Origin: Winogradskyella alexanderae
GTDB taxonomy: Bacteria; Bacteroidota; Bacteroidia; Flavobacteriales; Flavobacteriaceae
Length of the DNA stretch: 64,000 nucleotides
Reading direction: 5' to 3'
Assembly (NCBI RefSeq): GCF_020166335.1
Contig: NZ_JAIUJR010000003.1
Span: 124,001 to 188,000, forward strand
Shown: in pieces, positions 1-9,660 of the stretch
Layout: each line of letters begins with the position of its first letter
How positions within the stretch are numbered: position 1 is the first letter of the stretch
The notes under the pieces: generated by a model
Told to the model about the DNA's origin: nothing
What the model saw: only the letters and a program-made list of their open reading frames with translations
Databases searched by the model: none
Position numbers and translations under genes: made by a program

Positions 1-2534
1 ATGCCATAATTGAGTTGGTAAAAGAAGAGGTTGAGCAGTCTATAGCTAATATTGAAACTCAAATGGGTTCAGTATTCGGGGATAAAGAAAATCCACTATT
101 AATTTCAGTCAGATCTGGAGCAAGAGTATCTATGCCAGGAATGATGGATACTGTGTTGAACTTAGGTTTGAATGATGAGGTTGTAATTGGTTTAGCCAAA
201 CGTACAAACAACGAACAGTTTGCATGGGATTCTTATCGTCGTTTCATTCAAATGTACGGCGGTGTTGTTATGGGGATGAAACCAGAATCAAAAGACGATA
301 TTGATCCTTTTGAAGAAATAATGGAACACCTAAAGCATAAACGAGGCATTCAACTAGATACTGAATTTACCGTTCAAGATTTAAAAGATTTAGTGTACGA
401 TTTTAAAGACACAATCAAAAAGCGCACAGGTAAAGATTTTCCAACAGATCCATGGGAACAGCTTTGGGGTGCAATAATGGCTGTTTTCAATAGCTGGAAT
501 GGTGATAGAGCAGTCTATTATCGTAATATGCATGGTTACCCTGCTGATTGGGGAACTGCTGTAAATGTTCAAGCTATGGTGTATGGAAACATGGGAGATA
601 ATTCTGGTACAGGTGTTTGTTTTACACGTGATGCCGGCACTGGCGAAAATGTATTCAATGGTGAATATTTAATAAATGCGCAAGGTGAGGACGTTGTTGC
701 AGGGGTACGCACACCACAGCAAATCACAAAATTAGGATCTCAACGCTGGGCAAAATTAGCGAAAATTGAAGAAGACGATCGATTAGAAAATTATCCTTCA
801 CTCGAAGAATTGATGCCATCAATTTTTAATGAATTAAACGAATATCAAGATATATTAGAGAAGCATTATCGCGATATGCAGGACATGGAGTTTACGATTC
901 AAGATGGTAAGCTTTGGATTCTTCAGACTAGGAACGGTAAGCGTACCGGAGCGGCCACTGTTAAAATAGCAATGGACTTGCTTAAGGAAGGCATGATTAA
1001 CGAAAAAGAAGCCTTGTTGTTAATTGAACCGAACAAACTAGATGAATTATTACATCCCATATTTGACCCTACTGCATTAAAACGCTCAAATGTTATAGCA
1101 CAAGGTTTGCCTGCTTCTCCTGGAGCAGCAACAGGTAGAATAGTGTTCTTTGCGGATGAAGCCAAAAAGTATAAACACAGTATTTTAGTCCGTATCGAAA
1201 CTTCTCCCGAAGATTTAGAAGGTATGAATATTGCCAAGGGTATTTTAACAGCACGAGGTGGTATGACCTCTCACGCTGCTGTGGTAGCTAGGGGTATGGG
1301 CAAATGTTGTGTATCTGGCGCAGGGGCGCTCAACATTAACTATAAGACTAGAACACTAACTGTTGGGGATCACGTTTTTCATGATGGTGACTGGATTTCC
1401 TTAAATGGTACAACAGGAAACGTTATTGAAGGTAAAGTAGCAACTATGGAGCCAGAACTTAGTGGTGAGTTCGCAGAACTTATGACACTTGCTGAAAAGT
1501 ATGGTGAAATAAAAGTTCGTACCAACGCGGATACACCGAAAGACGCAAAAATAGCTCGAGCATTTGGTGCACAGGGTATAGGCCTAACTAGAACTGAGCA
1601 TATGTTCTTTGAGGTTGATAGAATTAAAGCGATGCGCGAAATGATTTTAGCAAATACCATTAAAGGACGTAAACATGCATTAGACGAATTATTACCAATG
1701 CAACGTGTTGATTTTGAAGGTATTTTTGAAGCTATGCAGGGACAATCAGTTACGATTAGATTGTTAGACCCGCCATTACATGAGTTTGTGCCTCACCAAT
1801 TAGCTACTCAAAAGGAATTGGCTGAAGATATGCATATCTCACTACAGGCGGTTAAGAATAAGGTCGCCGAATTGGAAGAATTTAATCCAATGCTTGGACA
1901 CAGAGGCTGTAGGTTAGGTAATACTTATCCTGAAATTACAGAGATGCAAACAAGAGCAATAATTGAGGCAGCACTTAATTTAAAAGAAAGAGGCATTGTT
2001 TGTAAACCTGAAATAATGATCCCTCTAGTGGGAACCGTTAAGGAGTTTGAAATGCAAAGTGAAATAATTAGAGACACTGCTAATAAAATTTTCGAAGAAC
2101 GTGATGACACAATAGAATTTTTAGTTGGTACTATGATTGAGGTACCAAGAGCCGCTCTTGTGGCAGATCTAATAGCAGAGAAAGCAGACTTCTTCTCCTT
2201 TGGTACAAACGATTTAACGCAAATGACTTTTGGCTATTCACGTGATGACGCGAGTAAATTCTTGCCAATCTATATTGAAAAGGGAATTTTAAAAGTAGAT
2301 CCTTTTGAAGTAATAGATCAGGAAGGAGTGGGGCAATTAATAAAATTAGGTACACAAAGAGGTAGAGCTACAAAACCAAACCTAAAAGTAGGTATTTGTG
2401 GAGAACATGGCGGAGAGCCTAGTTCAGTTGAGTTCTGTTATAATACAGGAATGGATTACGTAAGTTGTTCACCTTATAGAGTTCCAATTGCAAGGTTGGT
2501 ATCTGCACAAGCAGCTATCAAAGCAACTATGTAA
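1..2534 (+). CDS. ppdK: Pyruvate, phosphate dikinase (5' end outside window)
   Basis: Interconverts pyruvate, ATP and Pi with PEP, AMP and PPi in the cytoplasm. The frame is open from base 3 with no start codon, so the gene enters from the left; 843 residues are visible and the family is about 880-910, so roughly 40-65 N-terminal residues are missing. Visible in order: the rest of the ATP-grasp nucleotide-binding domain; the swivelling phosphohistidine domain with GGMTSHAAVVARGMGK, whose catalytic His codon is 1272-1274; and the C-terminal PEP/pyruvate TIM barrel ending with GICGEHGGEPSS, whose Cys codon (2397-2399) is the expected acid/base. A strong hairpin terminator follows. The conserved motifs leave little doubt about identity. 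Confidence 0.97.
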   Translation, partial: AIIELVKEEVEQSIANIETQMGSVFGDKENPLLISVRSGARVSMPGMMDTVLNLGLNDEVVIGLAKRTNNEQFAWDSYRRFIQMYGGVVMGMKPESKDDIDPFEEIMEHLKHKRGIQLDTEFTVQDLKDLVYDFKDTIKKRTGKDFPTDPWEQLWGAIMAVFNSWNGDRAVYYRNMHGYPADWGTAVNVQAMVYGNMGDNSGTGVCFTRDAGTGENVFNGEYLINAQGEDVVAGVRTPQQITKLGSQRWAKLAKIEEDDRLENYPSLEELMPSIFNELNEYQDILEKHYRDMQDMEFTIQDGKLWILQTRNGKRTGAATVKIAMDLLKEGMINEKEALLLIEPNKLDELLHPIFDPTALKRSNVIAQGLPASPGAATGRIVFFADEAKKYKHSILVRIETSPEDLEGMNIAKGILTARGGMTSHAAVVARGMGKCCVSGAGALNINYKTRTLTVGDHVFHDGDWISLNGTTGNVIEGKVATMEPELSGEFAELMTLAEKYGEIKVRTNADTPKDAKIARAFGAQGIGLTRTEHMFFEVDRIKAMREMILANTIKGRKHALDELLPMQRVDFEGIFEAMQGQSVTIRLLDPPLHEFVPHQLATQKELAEDMHISLQAVKNKVAELEEFNPMLGHRGCRLGNTYPEITEMQTRAIIEAALNLKERGIVCKPEIMIPLVGTVKEFEMQSEIIRDTANKIFEERDDTIEFLVGTMIEVPRAALVADLIAEKADFFSFGTNDLTQMTFGYSRDDASKFLPIYIEKGILKVDPFEVIDQEGVGQLIKLGTQRGRATKPNLKVGICGEHGGEPSSVEFCYNTGMDYVSCSPYRVPIARLVSAQAAIKATM

Positions 2535-2549
2535 ATATTTTTTGGTTCC

Positions 2550-2581
2550 AAAAAGCCTGAAGATTTTCTTCAGGCTTTTTT
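2550..2581. terminator. Bidirectional intrinsic terminator between ppdK and usp
   Basis: AAAAAGCCTGAAGA pairs with TCTTCAGGCTTTTT around a very short loop. T-runs occur on both strands, so it can end the rightward ppdK transcript and the leftward usp transcript, whose stop is at 2609. Confidence 0.9.
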
Positions 2582-2608
2582 ATTCTTTGTGGTACATGTA
2601 AGAAAAAA

Positions 2609-3403
2609 TTAGCTATGTAGTATTAGAATCGGTACAGGACTATTAAATGTTTGTTTTAAGGTTACACTTCCGCTAAATAAACGGTCTAGGAAATCCTTTT
2701 TAGTTCGCAATAAACAAAGTAAGTCTATATCATTGTTATTAATATGAACGTTTAGTTGTTGGTTTAAATCTCCTTTAGCTTTCTTATGTGTAAATTCAGG
2801 ATTTAAATCCTTAACAGCTGTAGTGATTTTATCGAAACTGGGCAACCCATTATTCGAAATATGAAGAATTTCTAGCTTGCTTTTATGAAGTGTAACTATT
2901 TCTTTTAGAGATGACAGAGCAGAGGCATCTTTTATTGAATCATCACCAATTGCAAAAACAACTTTTTCAATGTCCTTGAGTTCATAATCTAGAGGCACGA
3001 CAATGACTGGAATTGATGATTTTGAAACAACACCTCCTGCAATGCTGCCCATAAAGACTTCCTTTAGACCACTCACGCCTTTCGTTCCCATCACAACCAT
3101 ATCAAACCTACCGGAATTTCCGAGTTCAGAAATCGTTGAAACTGCATAGTTCTTAGCCATTTTAGTTTTGAAGACCACATCAGGCGCTTTTTCTCTCATA
3201 GCACTAATCAAAGCTTCCATTTCCTTAGTAGCTTCCTTGATTAAAATGCTGTCAATAGATTTCATCATTAATGCAGTAGATTTTGTGCCGTATATATGTA
3301 AAACTGTAACTTCTAGAGCATTACTATTATACAAATCAATAGCATATTGAAGCGCATTTTTTGAAGTATCCGAAAAATCGACAGGTACAAGAATTCTTTT
3401 CAT
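2609..3403 (-). CDS. Universal stress protein, tandem UspA domains
   Basis: Cytoplasmic stress or energy-state protein of 264 residues, the normal size for a tandem USP. The first domain (about 1-140) opens with MKRILVPVDFSDTS and has a complete nucleotide-binding motif G-x2-G-x9-G-S (G106, G109, G119-S120), predicting ATP binding. The second domain (about 145-264) keeps the fold but has lost the first two glycines of the motif; only SGS remains. It is divergent from the USP-TPR gene at 3668 and convergent with ppdK. ATP binding is inferred from the motif and the cellular target is unknown. Confidence 0.9.
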   Translation of the reverse strand: MKRILVPVDFSDTSKNALQYAIDLYNSNALEVTVLHIYGTKSTALMMKSIDSILIKEATKEMEALISAMREKAPDVVFKTKMAKNYAVSTISELGNSGRFDMVVMGTKGVSGLKEVFMGSIAGGVVSKSSIPVIVVPLDYELKDIEKVVFAIGDDSIKDASALSSLKEIVTLHKSKLEILHISNNGLPSFDKITTAVKDLNPEFTHKKAKGDLNQQLNVHINNNDIDLLCLLRTKKDFLDRLFSGSVTLKQTFNSPVPILILHS

Positions 3404-3579
3404 TCTAAAGGGTTAAAATTACTCTTAATTTCTTTTTAAATGTATAATAACTAAATTGAAAAATCAAGGATAACATCAATTATATTCCATTCATTCTCTT
3501 AAAAAAGTTGCAGGCGAAAATTCGCTAAATTAATTTCAACAATCATGAGAATTGTCATTATTTTTTTTTGAGAATTCAC

Positions 3580-3587
3580 TAAATTTG
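3580..3587 (+). promoter_or_regulatory. Possible -7 box for the USP-TPR/V-ATPase operon
   Basis: TAAATTTG matches the Bacteroidota -7 consensus TAnnTTTG in the 264-bp divergent region 3404-3667. The nearest upstream TTGs lie 9 and 25 nt away rather than 19-21, so this is a weak call. I see nothing else clear in the region. Confidence 0.3.
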
Positions 3588-3667
3588 AGCAGTTTCAAAC
3601 GATACTTGTTTTCTGTCAAAATAAGTTCGGCTCATATAAAAATCACATAAAGATAAATCTAAATTAG

Positions 3668-4810
3668 ATGAAAATACTCGATAAAATATTATTTGCTCAA
3701 GACTTTGCATCAACATCAAAAAACCTACAAAATGTGGCCATGTCACTAGCTAAGACATTTAAGTCAACCATTGTACCGATTCATGTCTTACCCGAGGATA
3801 TTGTTAACCCAAAGGCAAAAGAGTTATTAGATACCGTTGCAAAAGAAAAACTAAATGAAACAATCGAAGCGTTTAAGAGCAATGGTATAAACGCAGAAAA
3901 CCCAATACTTAAGCATGGTGTTGCCCATGATTTGATTGCTATGACGGCATCTGCTGTGAATGCAAATATGATACTGGTTGGATCAGGTGAAAATAAATCT
4001 AAAGATAAGTTTAAGTTGGGTACTACAACGGAGCGAATAATACAGTATAGTGAAAAACCTGTATTGGTTATTAAAGAAGATGACAAATTTAATATAAGGA
4101 CAATACTTTGTCCGGTGGATTTATCAGACCCGTCAAAACGTGCTTTAAACAACGCAATAATTATAGCAAGAAGATTTGATGCAAATCTTTTGATATTAAG
4201 TGTTTCGGAAGAACAAACATCCTCTTGGTTTACATCAAAAGAGGAGCTCAACAAGGAAAATGAGGAGCGCTTTGAAAAGCATAAAAAAGAATTCGCCAAG
4301 TTTTTAGAGCAATTTAATCTTGATAATCTTAACTGGGATAAATTAGAAACCAGAGGAGAAGCGTCTAAAGAAATATTAGGAACCATAGCATCAGACAGCG
4401 TAGATTTATTAATTATGGGTACTGCTGGCAGAACAGGATTGAATAGATTAGTAGTTGGGAGTGTAACCGAAAAGGTCATTCGTGAAGTTCCATGTAGTTT
4501 CTTAACTTTAAAATCGCAAGATGTTATAAATCTTCATCTTGAAACAGATATCAAAGATTTTGAAACCTTATATAAGGCTGGAGAGCAACTTGAAAAAGAT
4601 GGTTTTTATGAAGAAGCCATAGAGCAATACAAGGCAAGTTTGGGGATCAATACCATGCATGTTCCCGCATATAGCGCTATTGCTAAACTGTACGATAAGT
4701 TAGATAAACCTGAGAAGGCAAAATTGTACCGTAAAAGTGCCAATGAAATCAAGGAGCGTATATGGTATAATAAAATTGAGGAAGAGGTGCGAAAATTGAG
4801 AGGCAGTTAA
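3668..4810 (+). CDS. Universal stress protein with two USP domains and a C-terminal TPR
   Basis: A 380-residue cytoplasmic protein. USP domain 1 (about 1-138) has a degenerate glycine motif (GSGENKSKDKFKLGT). USP domain 2 (about 142-285) has the full ATP-binding motif G251-x2-G-x9-G264-S265. Residues about 295-375 form one to two TPR-like helical hairpins (AGEQLEKDGFYEEAIEQYKA), implying a protein partner. Only 25 bp separate it from the V-ATPase A gene and no terminator lies between, so it is probably the first gene of that operon. ATP binding and the TPR come from motif reading; a role in sensing energy state for the ATPase is inference from position only. Confidence 0.88.
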   Translation: MKILDKILFAQDFASTSKNLQNVAMSLAKTFKSTIVPIHVLPEDIVNPKAKELLDTVAKEKLNETIEAFKSNGINAENPILKHGVAHDLIAMTASAVNANMILVGSGENKSKDKFKLGTTTERIIQYSEKPVLVIKEDDKFNIRTILCPVDLSDPSKRALNNAIIIARRFDANLLILSVSEEQTSSWFTSKEELNKENEERFEKHKKEFAKFLEQFNLDNLNWDKLETRGEASKEILGTIASDSVDLLIMGTAGRTGLNRLVVGSVTEKVIREVPCSFLTLKSQDVINLHLETDIKDFETLYKAGEQLEKDGFYEEAIEQYKASLGINTMHVPAYSAIAKLYDKLDKPEKAKLYRKSANEIKERIWYNKIEEEVRKLRGS

Positions 4811-4835
4811 AAAAAAATAAAAAGACCGAATTTAC

Positions 4836-6581
4836 TTGGGACAAGCAAAAGGAAAAGTTGTAAGCGTTAATGAATCTTTAGTTGGTGTTGAAAACACTGA
4901 GGGTTCAGTAATGAATGGAGAGGTAGCCTATATCATTATCGATGGAGGTAAAAGATTAAAATCCGAAGTTATTGATGTTAAACCTGGTAAACTGGTCTAT
5001 CTTCAGGTGTTTGAAGACACGTCATGGATGCGTGTTGGTGATGTGGTAGAATTTACTGGCTTACCGTTATCCGTAAAATTAGGTCCTGGAATATTAGGCA
5101 CTGTTACAGACGGGCTTCAAAACCCTTTGTACGAGCTCGCCAAAGAAGCATGGTTCCTAGAGCGAGGAATGGTGGTCGATCCTTTAGATACTAAAACTAA
5201 ATGGCATTTTACCCCTAAGGTAAAGAAAGGAGATTCTGTAAGTGGTAGTTCTATTTTAGGTTCAGTTCCTGAAAAGTTATTTACCCACAAAATATTTGTT
5301 CCATTTTCATTCCAAGACGAATACACAATTTACAGTATTGCAGAAGAGGGTGATTATTCAGTTAATGATACTATTGCAACCATTAAGGATGAGTCAGGTA
5401 ACACGATAAATCTTACGATGGTTTTCGACTGGCCGGTAAAACAACCCATGCCATTTCATCAACGCTCAGTTCCTACAGAAACTTTACCTACAGGAATGCG
5501 AATTCTTGATGCACTCTTTCCCATAGCCTATGGTGGCACGGCATGTAGTCCAGGTCCTTTTGGTGCTGGGAAAACTGTATTGCAACACAGTATTGCAAAA
5601 CACTCAAGAGCAGATGTTGTAATTATTGCAGCTTGTGGTGAAAGAGCTGGTGAGGCAGTTGAGGTATTTAAAGATTTTCCTGAATTGATAGACCCTAGAA
5701 CAGGTAAGTCGCTAATGGATAGAACCTATATCGTTGGTAATACATCGTCAATGCCAGTTGCCGCACGTGAAGCTTCAGTTTACATGGCAACCGCAGTAGG
5801 CGAATATTATCGTAAGCAAGGCCTTAATGTATTAATCTTGGCCGACTCTACTTCAAGATGGGCACAAGCACTACGCGAAACCTCTGGAAGGAAAGAGGAA
5901 ATTCCTGGTCCAGAAGCTTTTCCAATGTATATATCAACCCTTATTTCAGCATTTTATGACAGAGCAGGTGTTGAAATCTTACCTGACGGAACCAAAAGTT
6001 CCCTCAGTATTATCGGAACCATATCACCAGCTGGTGGTAATTTTGACGAACCGGTTACTCAAGCTACATTGTTAAGTACAGGTGCATTTCTAGGATTATC
6101 CAGAGAACTTTCTGACGCCAGAAAATATCCAGCAATAGATCGCATTGATAGTAGTTCTCAATATCCATCATTGATAACAGCAGATGAAGTAATGTTTTTA
6201 AAGAATTTGCTAAAAGAAGGAAAAACCATTTCTTCTAATTTGTTGCTAATGGGTGAACGTGGTATTACTAATGAAGCATATATTACCTATCAAAAATCTG
6301 AACTATTAGACGCCGTATTTTTACAGCAAAATAGTTTCCATCCTATCGATGGGGTAACTGCGCCGGATCGTCTACGGATGATGTTCGATATGATAAAACA
6401 CATTATTGATTCGCCAGTTCACATAGAAACCAAGGAGGATATTCGGTCGCATTTCAATTTCTTACGTCAAGCCTTTATTGATTGGAATAATTTAAAGTTA
6501 GATGATTCTAATTTTGAAAACCAAAAAGCTAAAATTGTTAATCTGGTTAAACAAAAAGCACATGCTAAGGAAAACGTATGA
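4836..6581 (+). CDS. atpA: V-type ATP synthase/ATPase catalytic subunit A
   Basis: Catalytic subunit of the V1 head; hydrolyses or makes ATP together with B. It has 581 residues, a normal length. The P-loop GPFGAGKT lies at 240-247 (most V-type A subunits have GPFGSGKT) and is followed by CGERAGEAVEV, which carries the catalytic Glu. An insertion of about 100 residues before the P-loop matches the non-homologous region of A subunits. No ATG is available: an in-frame TAA lies at 4818-4820, and TTG at 4836 gives GQAKGKVVSVNESLV, which aligns with the usual N-terminus. An ATT at 4830 is the only other candidate. The 3' end overlaps the B gene by 20 bp. Confidence 0.95.
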   Translation: MGQAKGKVVSVNESLVGVENTEGSVMNGEVAYIIIDGGKRLKSEVIDVKPGKLVYLQVFEDTSWMRVGDVVEFTGLPLSVKLGPGILGTVTDGLQNPLYELAKEAWFLERGMVVDPLDTKTKWHFTPKVKKGDSVSGSSILGSVPEKLFTHKIFVPFSFQDEYTIYSIAEEGDYSVNDTIATIKDESGNTINLTMVFDWPVKQPMPFHQRSVPTETLPTGMRILDALFPIAYGGTACSPGPFGAGKTVLQHSIAKHSRADVVIIAACGERAGEAVEVFKDFPELIDPRTGKSLMDRTYIVGNTSSMPVAAREASVYMATAVGEYYRKQGLNVLILADSTSRWAQALRETSGRKEEIPGPEAFPMYISTLISAFYDRAGVEILPDGTKSSLSIIGTISPAGGNFDEPVTQATLLSTGAFLGLSRELSDARKYPAIDRIDSSSQYPSLITADEVMFLKNLLKEGKTISSNLLLMGERGITNEAYITYQKSELLDAVFLQQNSFHPIDGVTAPDRLRMMFDMIKHIIDSPVHIETKEDIRSHFNFLRQAFIDWNNLKLDDSNFENQKAKIVNLVKQKAHAKENV

Positions 6582-7890
6582 GAACATAGATAGTATTGGA
6601 AGGGCTATTTTAACCATTGAGGCCAAGGACGTCCATAATAAGGAGCTGGCCGAGGTAATTTATCCAGATGGTAAAAAAGCTTTTGCTCAAGTTATTGCCC
6701 TGAATGGTAATAAGGTAACCTTGCAACTCTTTGGAGGTGGATTTGGGGTTTCAACCGATTGTAAAATTCGTTTTTTAGGACACCCCGTTCAAGTTGGTTT
6801 TTCTGACGATATGTTGGGTCGAGTATATGCTGGAAATGGCGAGCCTATCGACGGAGGACCTCAATTAACATCAGATATGACTCGGGTTGCAGGGCCGTCA
6901 ATTAATCCAGTTAAACGTCTCATTCCAAAAAATATGATACGGACTGGTGTACCCATGATCGACGTCTTTAACACTTTAGTACGGTCTCAAAAAATACCGA
7001 TTTTCGCTAGAGCTGGCGAACCCTATAATAGACTATTGGCTAATGTAGCGACGCAAACTGATGCCGATGTTATTATTATTGGCGGTGTTGGACTTAAATA
7101 TGACGAGTACCACTACTTTAAAGAACGTATCGAAGAAGCAGGTAGTAAGAGTAAAACGATTATGTTTATTCATACGCATCGCGACTCGATTGTAGAGGGA
7201 TTAATGGTTCCAGATTTAGCATTGGCAGTTGGTGAACGATTTGCACTACAGGGCAAAAACGTATTTGTGTTATTATCGGATATGACCCAATGGTCAGATT
7301 ATTTGCGTCAAGTGGCCAATGCCCAAGATCAGATACCGGCTAACCAAGGGTATCCTGGTGATTTGTACTCGCAATTAGCAAGTCGTTATGAAAAGGCCGC
7401 AGACATAGAGGATTCAGGAAGTTTAACCATTTTAGGGGTTACAACCATGGATGATGTAACACATCCAGTTCCAGATAACACAGGCTATATTACCGAAGGC
7501 CAGTTTTTTATGAAGGATGGTTACTTGGAATTGTTCGGCTCTCTGAGTCGCTTAAAGCAACAGGTCAATGATAAAACCCGTGACGACCATCGCGGGATTA
7601 TGAACGCCATGGCGCGATTGTTATCGGAAGCAGAAGAGCGTGTAAAGGCTCAAAAATTTGGTTCTGTTAAGGATGATTATTCGCTACGTCTATTGGATTA
7701 TCGTAAAACGTTTCAGCGTGAATTAATGGATCCGTTTAGGTATTTGGAATTAGAAGAGGCCTTGGACTTATGTTGGGATATTTTAGCCAATCATTTCAAG
7801 AAAGAGGAAGTAGGATTGGCATCAAACCTCGTTGAAAAATATTGGCCAGAAAAAGGCAAGTTTAAGATTTTAAAAGCAGAGTACTTATGA
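6562..7890 (+). CDS. atpB: V-type ATP synthase/ATPase regulatory subunit B
   Basis: Non-catalytic nucleotide-site subunit of the V1 ring. Starting at ATG 6562 gives 442 residues beginning MLRKTYENIDSIGRAILTIE, which fits the family N-terminus. The frame extends up to an ATG at 6502, but those 20 residues overlap subunit A further and look like read-through. As expected for B, the P-loop position is degenerate (IPIFARAGEPYNRLLANVA) while the Arg-containing interface segments are kept. It overlaps A by 20 bp and E by 4 bp (ATGA), indicating translational coupling. Confidence 0.94.
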   Translation: MLRKTYENIDSIGRAILTIEAKDVHNKELAEVIYPDGKKAFAQVIALNGNKVTLQLFGGGFGVSTDCKIRFLGHPVQVGFSDDMLGRVYAGNGEPIDGGPQLTSDMTRVAGPSINPVKRLIPKNMIRTGVPMIDVFNTLVRSQKIPIFARAGEPYNRLLANVATQTDADVIIIGGVGLKYDEYHYFKERIEEAGSKSKTIMFIHTHRDSIVEGLMVPDLALAVGERFALQGKNVFVLLSDMTQWSDYLRQVANAQDQIPANQGYPGDLYSQLASRYEKAADIEDSGSLTILGVTTMDDVTHPVPDNTGYITEGQFFMKDGYLELFGSLSRLKQQVNDKTRDDHRGIMNAMARLLSEAEERVKAQKFGSVKDDYSLRLLDYRKTFQRELMDPFRYLELEEALDLCWDILANHFKKEEVGLASNLVEKYWPEKGKFKILKAEYL

Positions 7891-8477
7891 GTGAACAGAC
7901 ATTAGATGGATTGATTGCCAAGGTAAAATCTGAGGCTATAGAAGCCTCTGAATTAGAAGCTCAAAGTATTATTAATGACGCGAAGCTGAAAGCAAAACAG
8001 ATTATAAATAAGGCTGAGGCAGACAAAAGAGCACTTATAAAAGATGCTGAAGTACATGCCGAAGGCTTAGTCAAAAAAGGAAAAATAGCTTTAAATCAAG
8101 CGGCACGAGATGTACAGATTTCAGTAAAAAACGATATTCACAATCTTTTTAAATCCGTTCTAGAAGCAGAGGTAAAAGAAGCATTCACAACAGATTTATA
8201 CACTAAAGTTATTTCTAAGGTAATGGATAGTTTGGGGGGTAAAGTAGCAGTTACGCTTCCTAAAGATATGGAAGACGAGATGATTAAATCTTTGCAAAAT
8301 AGTCTTGCAACCTCTAAATCAGTACCTCAAATAATAAAAAAAAATAATTTACTCTCAGGACTATCAGTTACCAAAATTGATGAAGGTTGGAGCTATGATA
8401 TAACTGCCGAAGAAATTGCTGAATTGTTAAGTCAACATTTAAGTCCTAAATGGGCTGAAATTCTTAAAAACGCATAA
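7887..8477 (+). CDS. atpE: V-type ATP synthase/ATPase peripheral stalk subunit E
   Basis: A 196-residue protein with a long amphipathic, alanine-, lysine- and glutamate-rich N-terminal helix (about 5-100) and a compact C-terminal domain, the architecture of the E subunit of the peripheral stalk. The start is the ATGA overlap with B, and the stop is immediately followed by the next ATG at 8478. No separate G/H partner is visible in the operon. Identity rests on length, helix composition and position, since E subunits are weakly conserved. Confidence 0.82.
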   Translation: MSEQTLDGLIAKVKSEAIEASELEAQSIINDAKLKAKQIINKAEADKRALIKDAEVHAEGLVKKGKIALNQAARDVQISVKNDIHNLFKSVLEAEVKEAFTTDLYTKVISKVMDSLGGKVAVTLPKDMEDEMIKSLQNSLATSKSVPQIIKKNNLLSGLSVTKIDEGWSYDITAEEIAELLSQHLSPKWAEILKNA

Positions 8478-9047
8478 ATGCTCACAGGAAACCTAGAATA
8501 TCTCATTAGCAGTCTTCCAAATCTTACTTTTAGTTATTCGGATACGGTTAAACTTGAGATTAGGGGTCTGTTTCAAAAGTATGCTTCTAATGAGGAGGAC
8601 TCTCAAGACTTGGTTTCCATATTACATGATGATGCTTCCAAATATTTATCACCTTCGGAATTTAATAGGTTTAAAACTATTGAGTTAAAATCCATTCATC
8701 TACCAAACTTTCGAGACAGTTCTGTAGATGTGGTTGCTAAATTCTCAAAATTTATGCACCACTTAAAAAGTGAATTAAAAGACTATCGTATAAATCGTAA
8801 ATCAATTGAATCTACTGGTAAATTGCATTATGAAATCCTAGGTGAACTGCCAGAAAATCCCTTAAAAGCAGAAGAGTATCTACTCGGTTTGCAATGGCAG
8901 AAATTAGAAACCTTATCTTTAGGTCACTATGCGAACTTTTCTGCTTTAACACTATATAAACTTAAGCTTGAGGTATTGTTACGTTGGTGGCAATTTGATG
9001 CAGAGGTAGGATTCGAAGTTTTTCAACAATCCTTAAAAGTAGCGTGA
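8478..9047 (+). CDS. DUF2764-type V-ATPase operon protein (probable stalk subunit)
   Basis: A 189-residue, mostly helical soluble protein beginning MLTGNLEYLISSLPNL; the YLISSLP start is typical of DUF2764. This family sits beside subunit E in V-ATPase operons of Bacteroidota, Chlamydiae and spirochaetes, where no ordinary subunit C is seen, and it has been suggested to replace C/d. The gene abuts E with no gap and precedes D by 1 bp, so it belongs to the complex's operon. The family call is from memory of the N-terminal signature and operon order; the central-stalk role is inference. Confidence 0.7.
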   Translation: MLTGNLEYLISSLPNLTFSYSDTVKLEIRGLFQKYASNEEDSQDLVSILHDDASKYLSPSEFNRFKTIELKSIHLPNFRDSSVDVVAKFSKFMHHLKSELKDYRINRKSIESTGKLHYEILGELPENPLKAEEYLLGLQWQKLETLSLGHYANFSALTLYKLKLEVLLRWWQFDAEVGFEVFQQSLKVA

Positions 9048-9048
9048 T

Positions 9049-9660
9049 ATGGCAGACAAGATTTTAATGAATAAAAACACCTTGGCTGCCTTGAAGATTG
9101 AATTGAAAGGTTACAGAACAGCGTTACCTGTCTTTGAAATGAAGGAACAGCAGTTAAAGGAGGTGATTACCACAATTGAAACTGCTGTCGAACGCTTGGA
9201 AGAAGCCATTGAAACTGCTAATAATGAGATTAAGGAATGGGCTGCAGTCATGGCTGAACCTATTATGTCTTTGGAAAAGTTGGTTTCAGTAAAAGAACTC
9301 AAATCTACAACTCGTGAAATAGCAGGTGTTATTATTGAACAATTTGTTGATATTGAATTCGAAGAAAGTAATGTTGATCTCTACGAAACACCACTTTGGG
9401 TTGATACTGCTATCCAATCTAGTAAAGACCAAACAACGAACTATGAAATATTAAAACTAGAATTGAAAAATCTAGAAAATGTAAGAGAAGAATTGGCAGA
9501 AGCACGACGCATGAAAAATGCATTAAAAGAGGTCTTTATACCAGAAACACAGCATAACATTCGAAAAATAGAGATTTATTTAGGAGATGTAGAGCGTCTT
9601 GCCATAGGTTGTGCTAAATTGGTTAAGAAGAAAAAGCAAGTTAAAAGTGAAGTAGTATGA
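9049..9660 (+). CDS. atpD: V-type ATP synthase/ATPase central shaft subunit D
   Basis: A 203-residue protein with long N- and C-terminal helices and little else, forming the antiparallel coiled coil that rotates inside the A3B3 head. The N-terminus (ILMNKNTLAALKIELKGYR) and the C-terminal helix (ETQHNIRKIEIYLGDVERLA) match the D family; the length is normal. It lies 1 bp after the DUF2764 gene and overlaps subunit I by 4 bp (ATGA). Confidence 0.9.
   Translation: MADKILMNKNTLAALKIELKGYRTALPVFEMKEQQLKEVITTIETAVERLEEAIETANNEIKEWAAVMAEPIMSLEKLVSVKELKSTTREIAGVIIEQFVDIEFEESNVDLYETPLWVDTAIQSSKDQTTNYEILKLELKNLENVREELAEARRMKNALKEVFIPETQHNIRKIEIYLGDVERLAIGCAKLVKKKKQVKSEVV

Noticed and set aside
3781..4479. 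A 232-codon open frame on the minus strand inside the USP-TPR gene
   Set aside because: Serine- and leucine-rich shadow of a strongly conserved plus-strand gene; no domain or signal.
6502..6561. Longer N-terminus for V-ATPase subunit B
   Set aside because: The 20 extra residues lie over the end of subunit A and do not look like the family; ATG 6562 gives the expected length.
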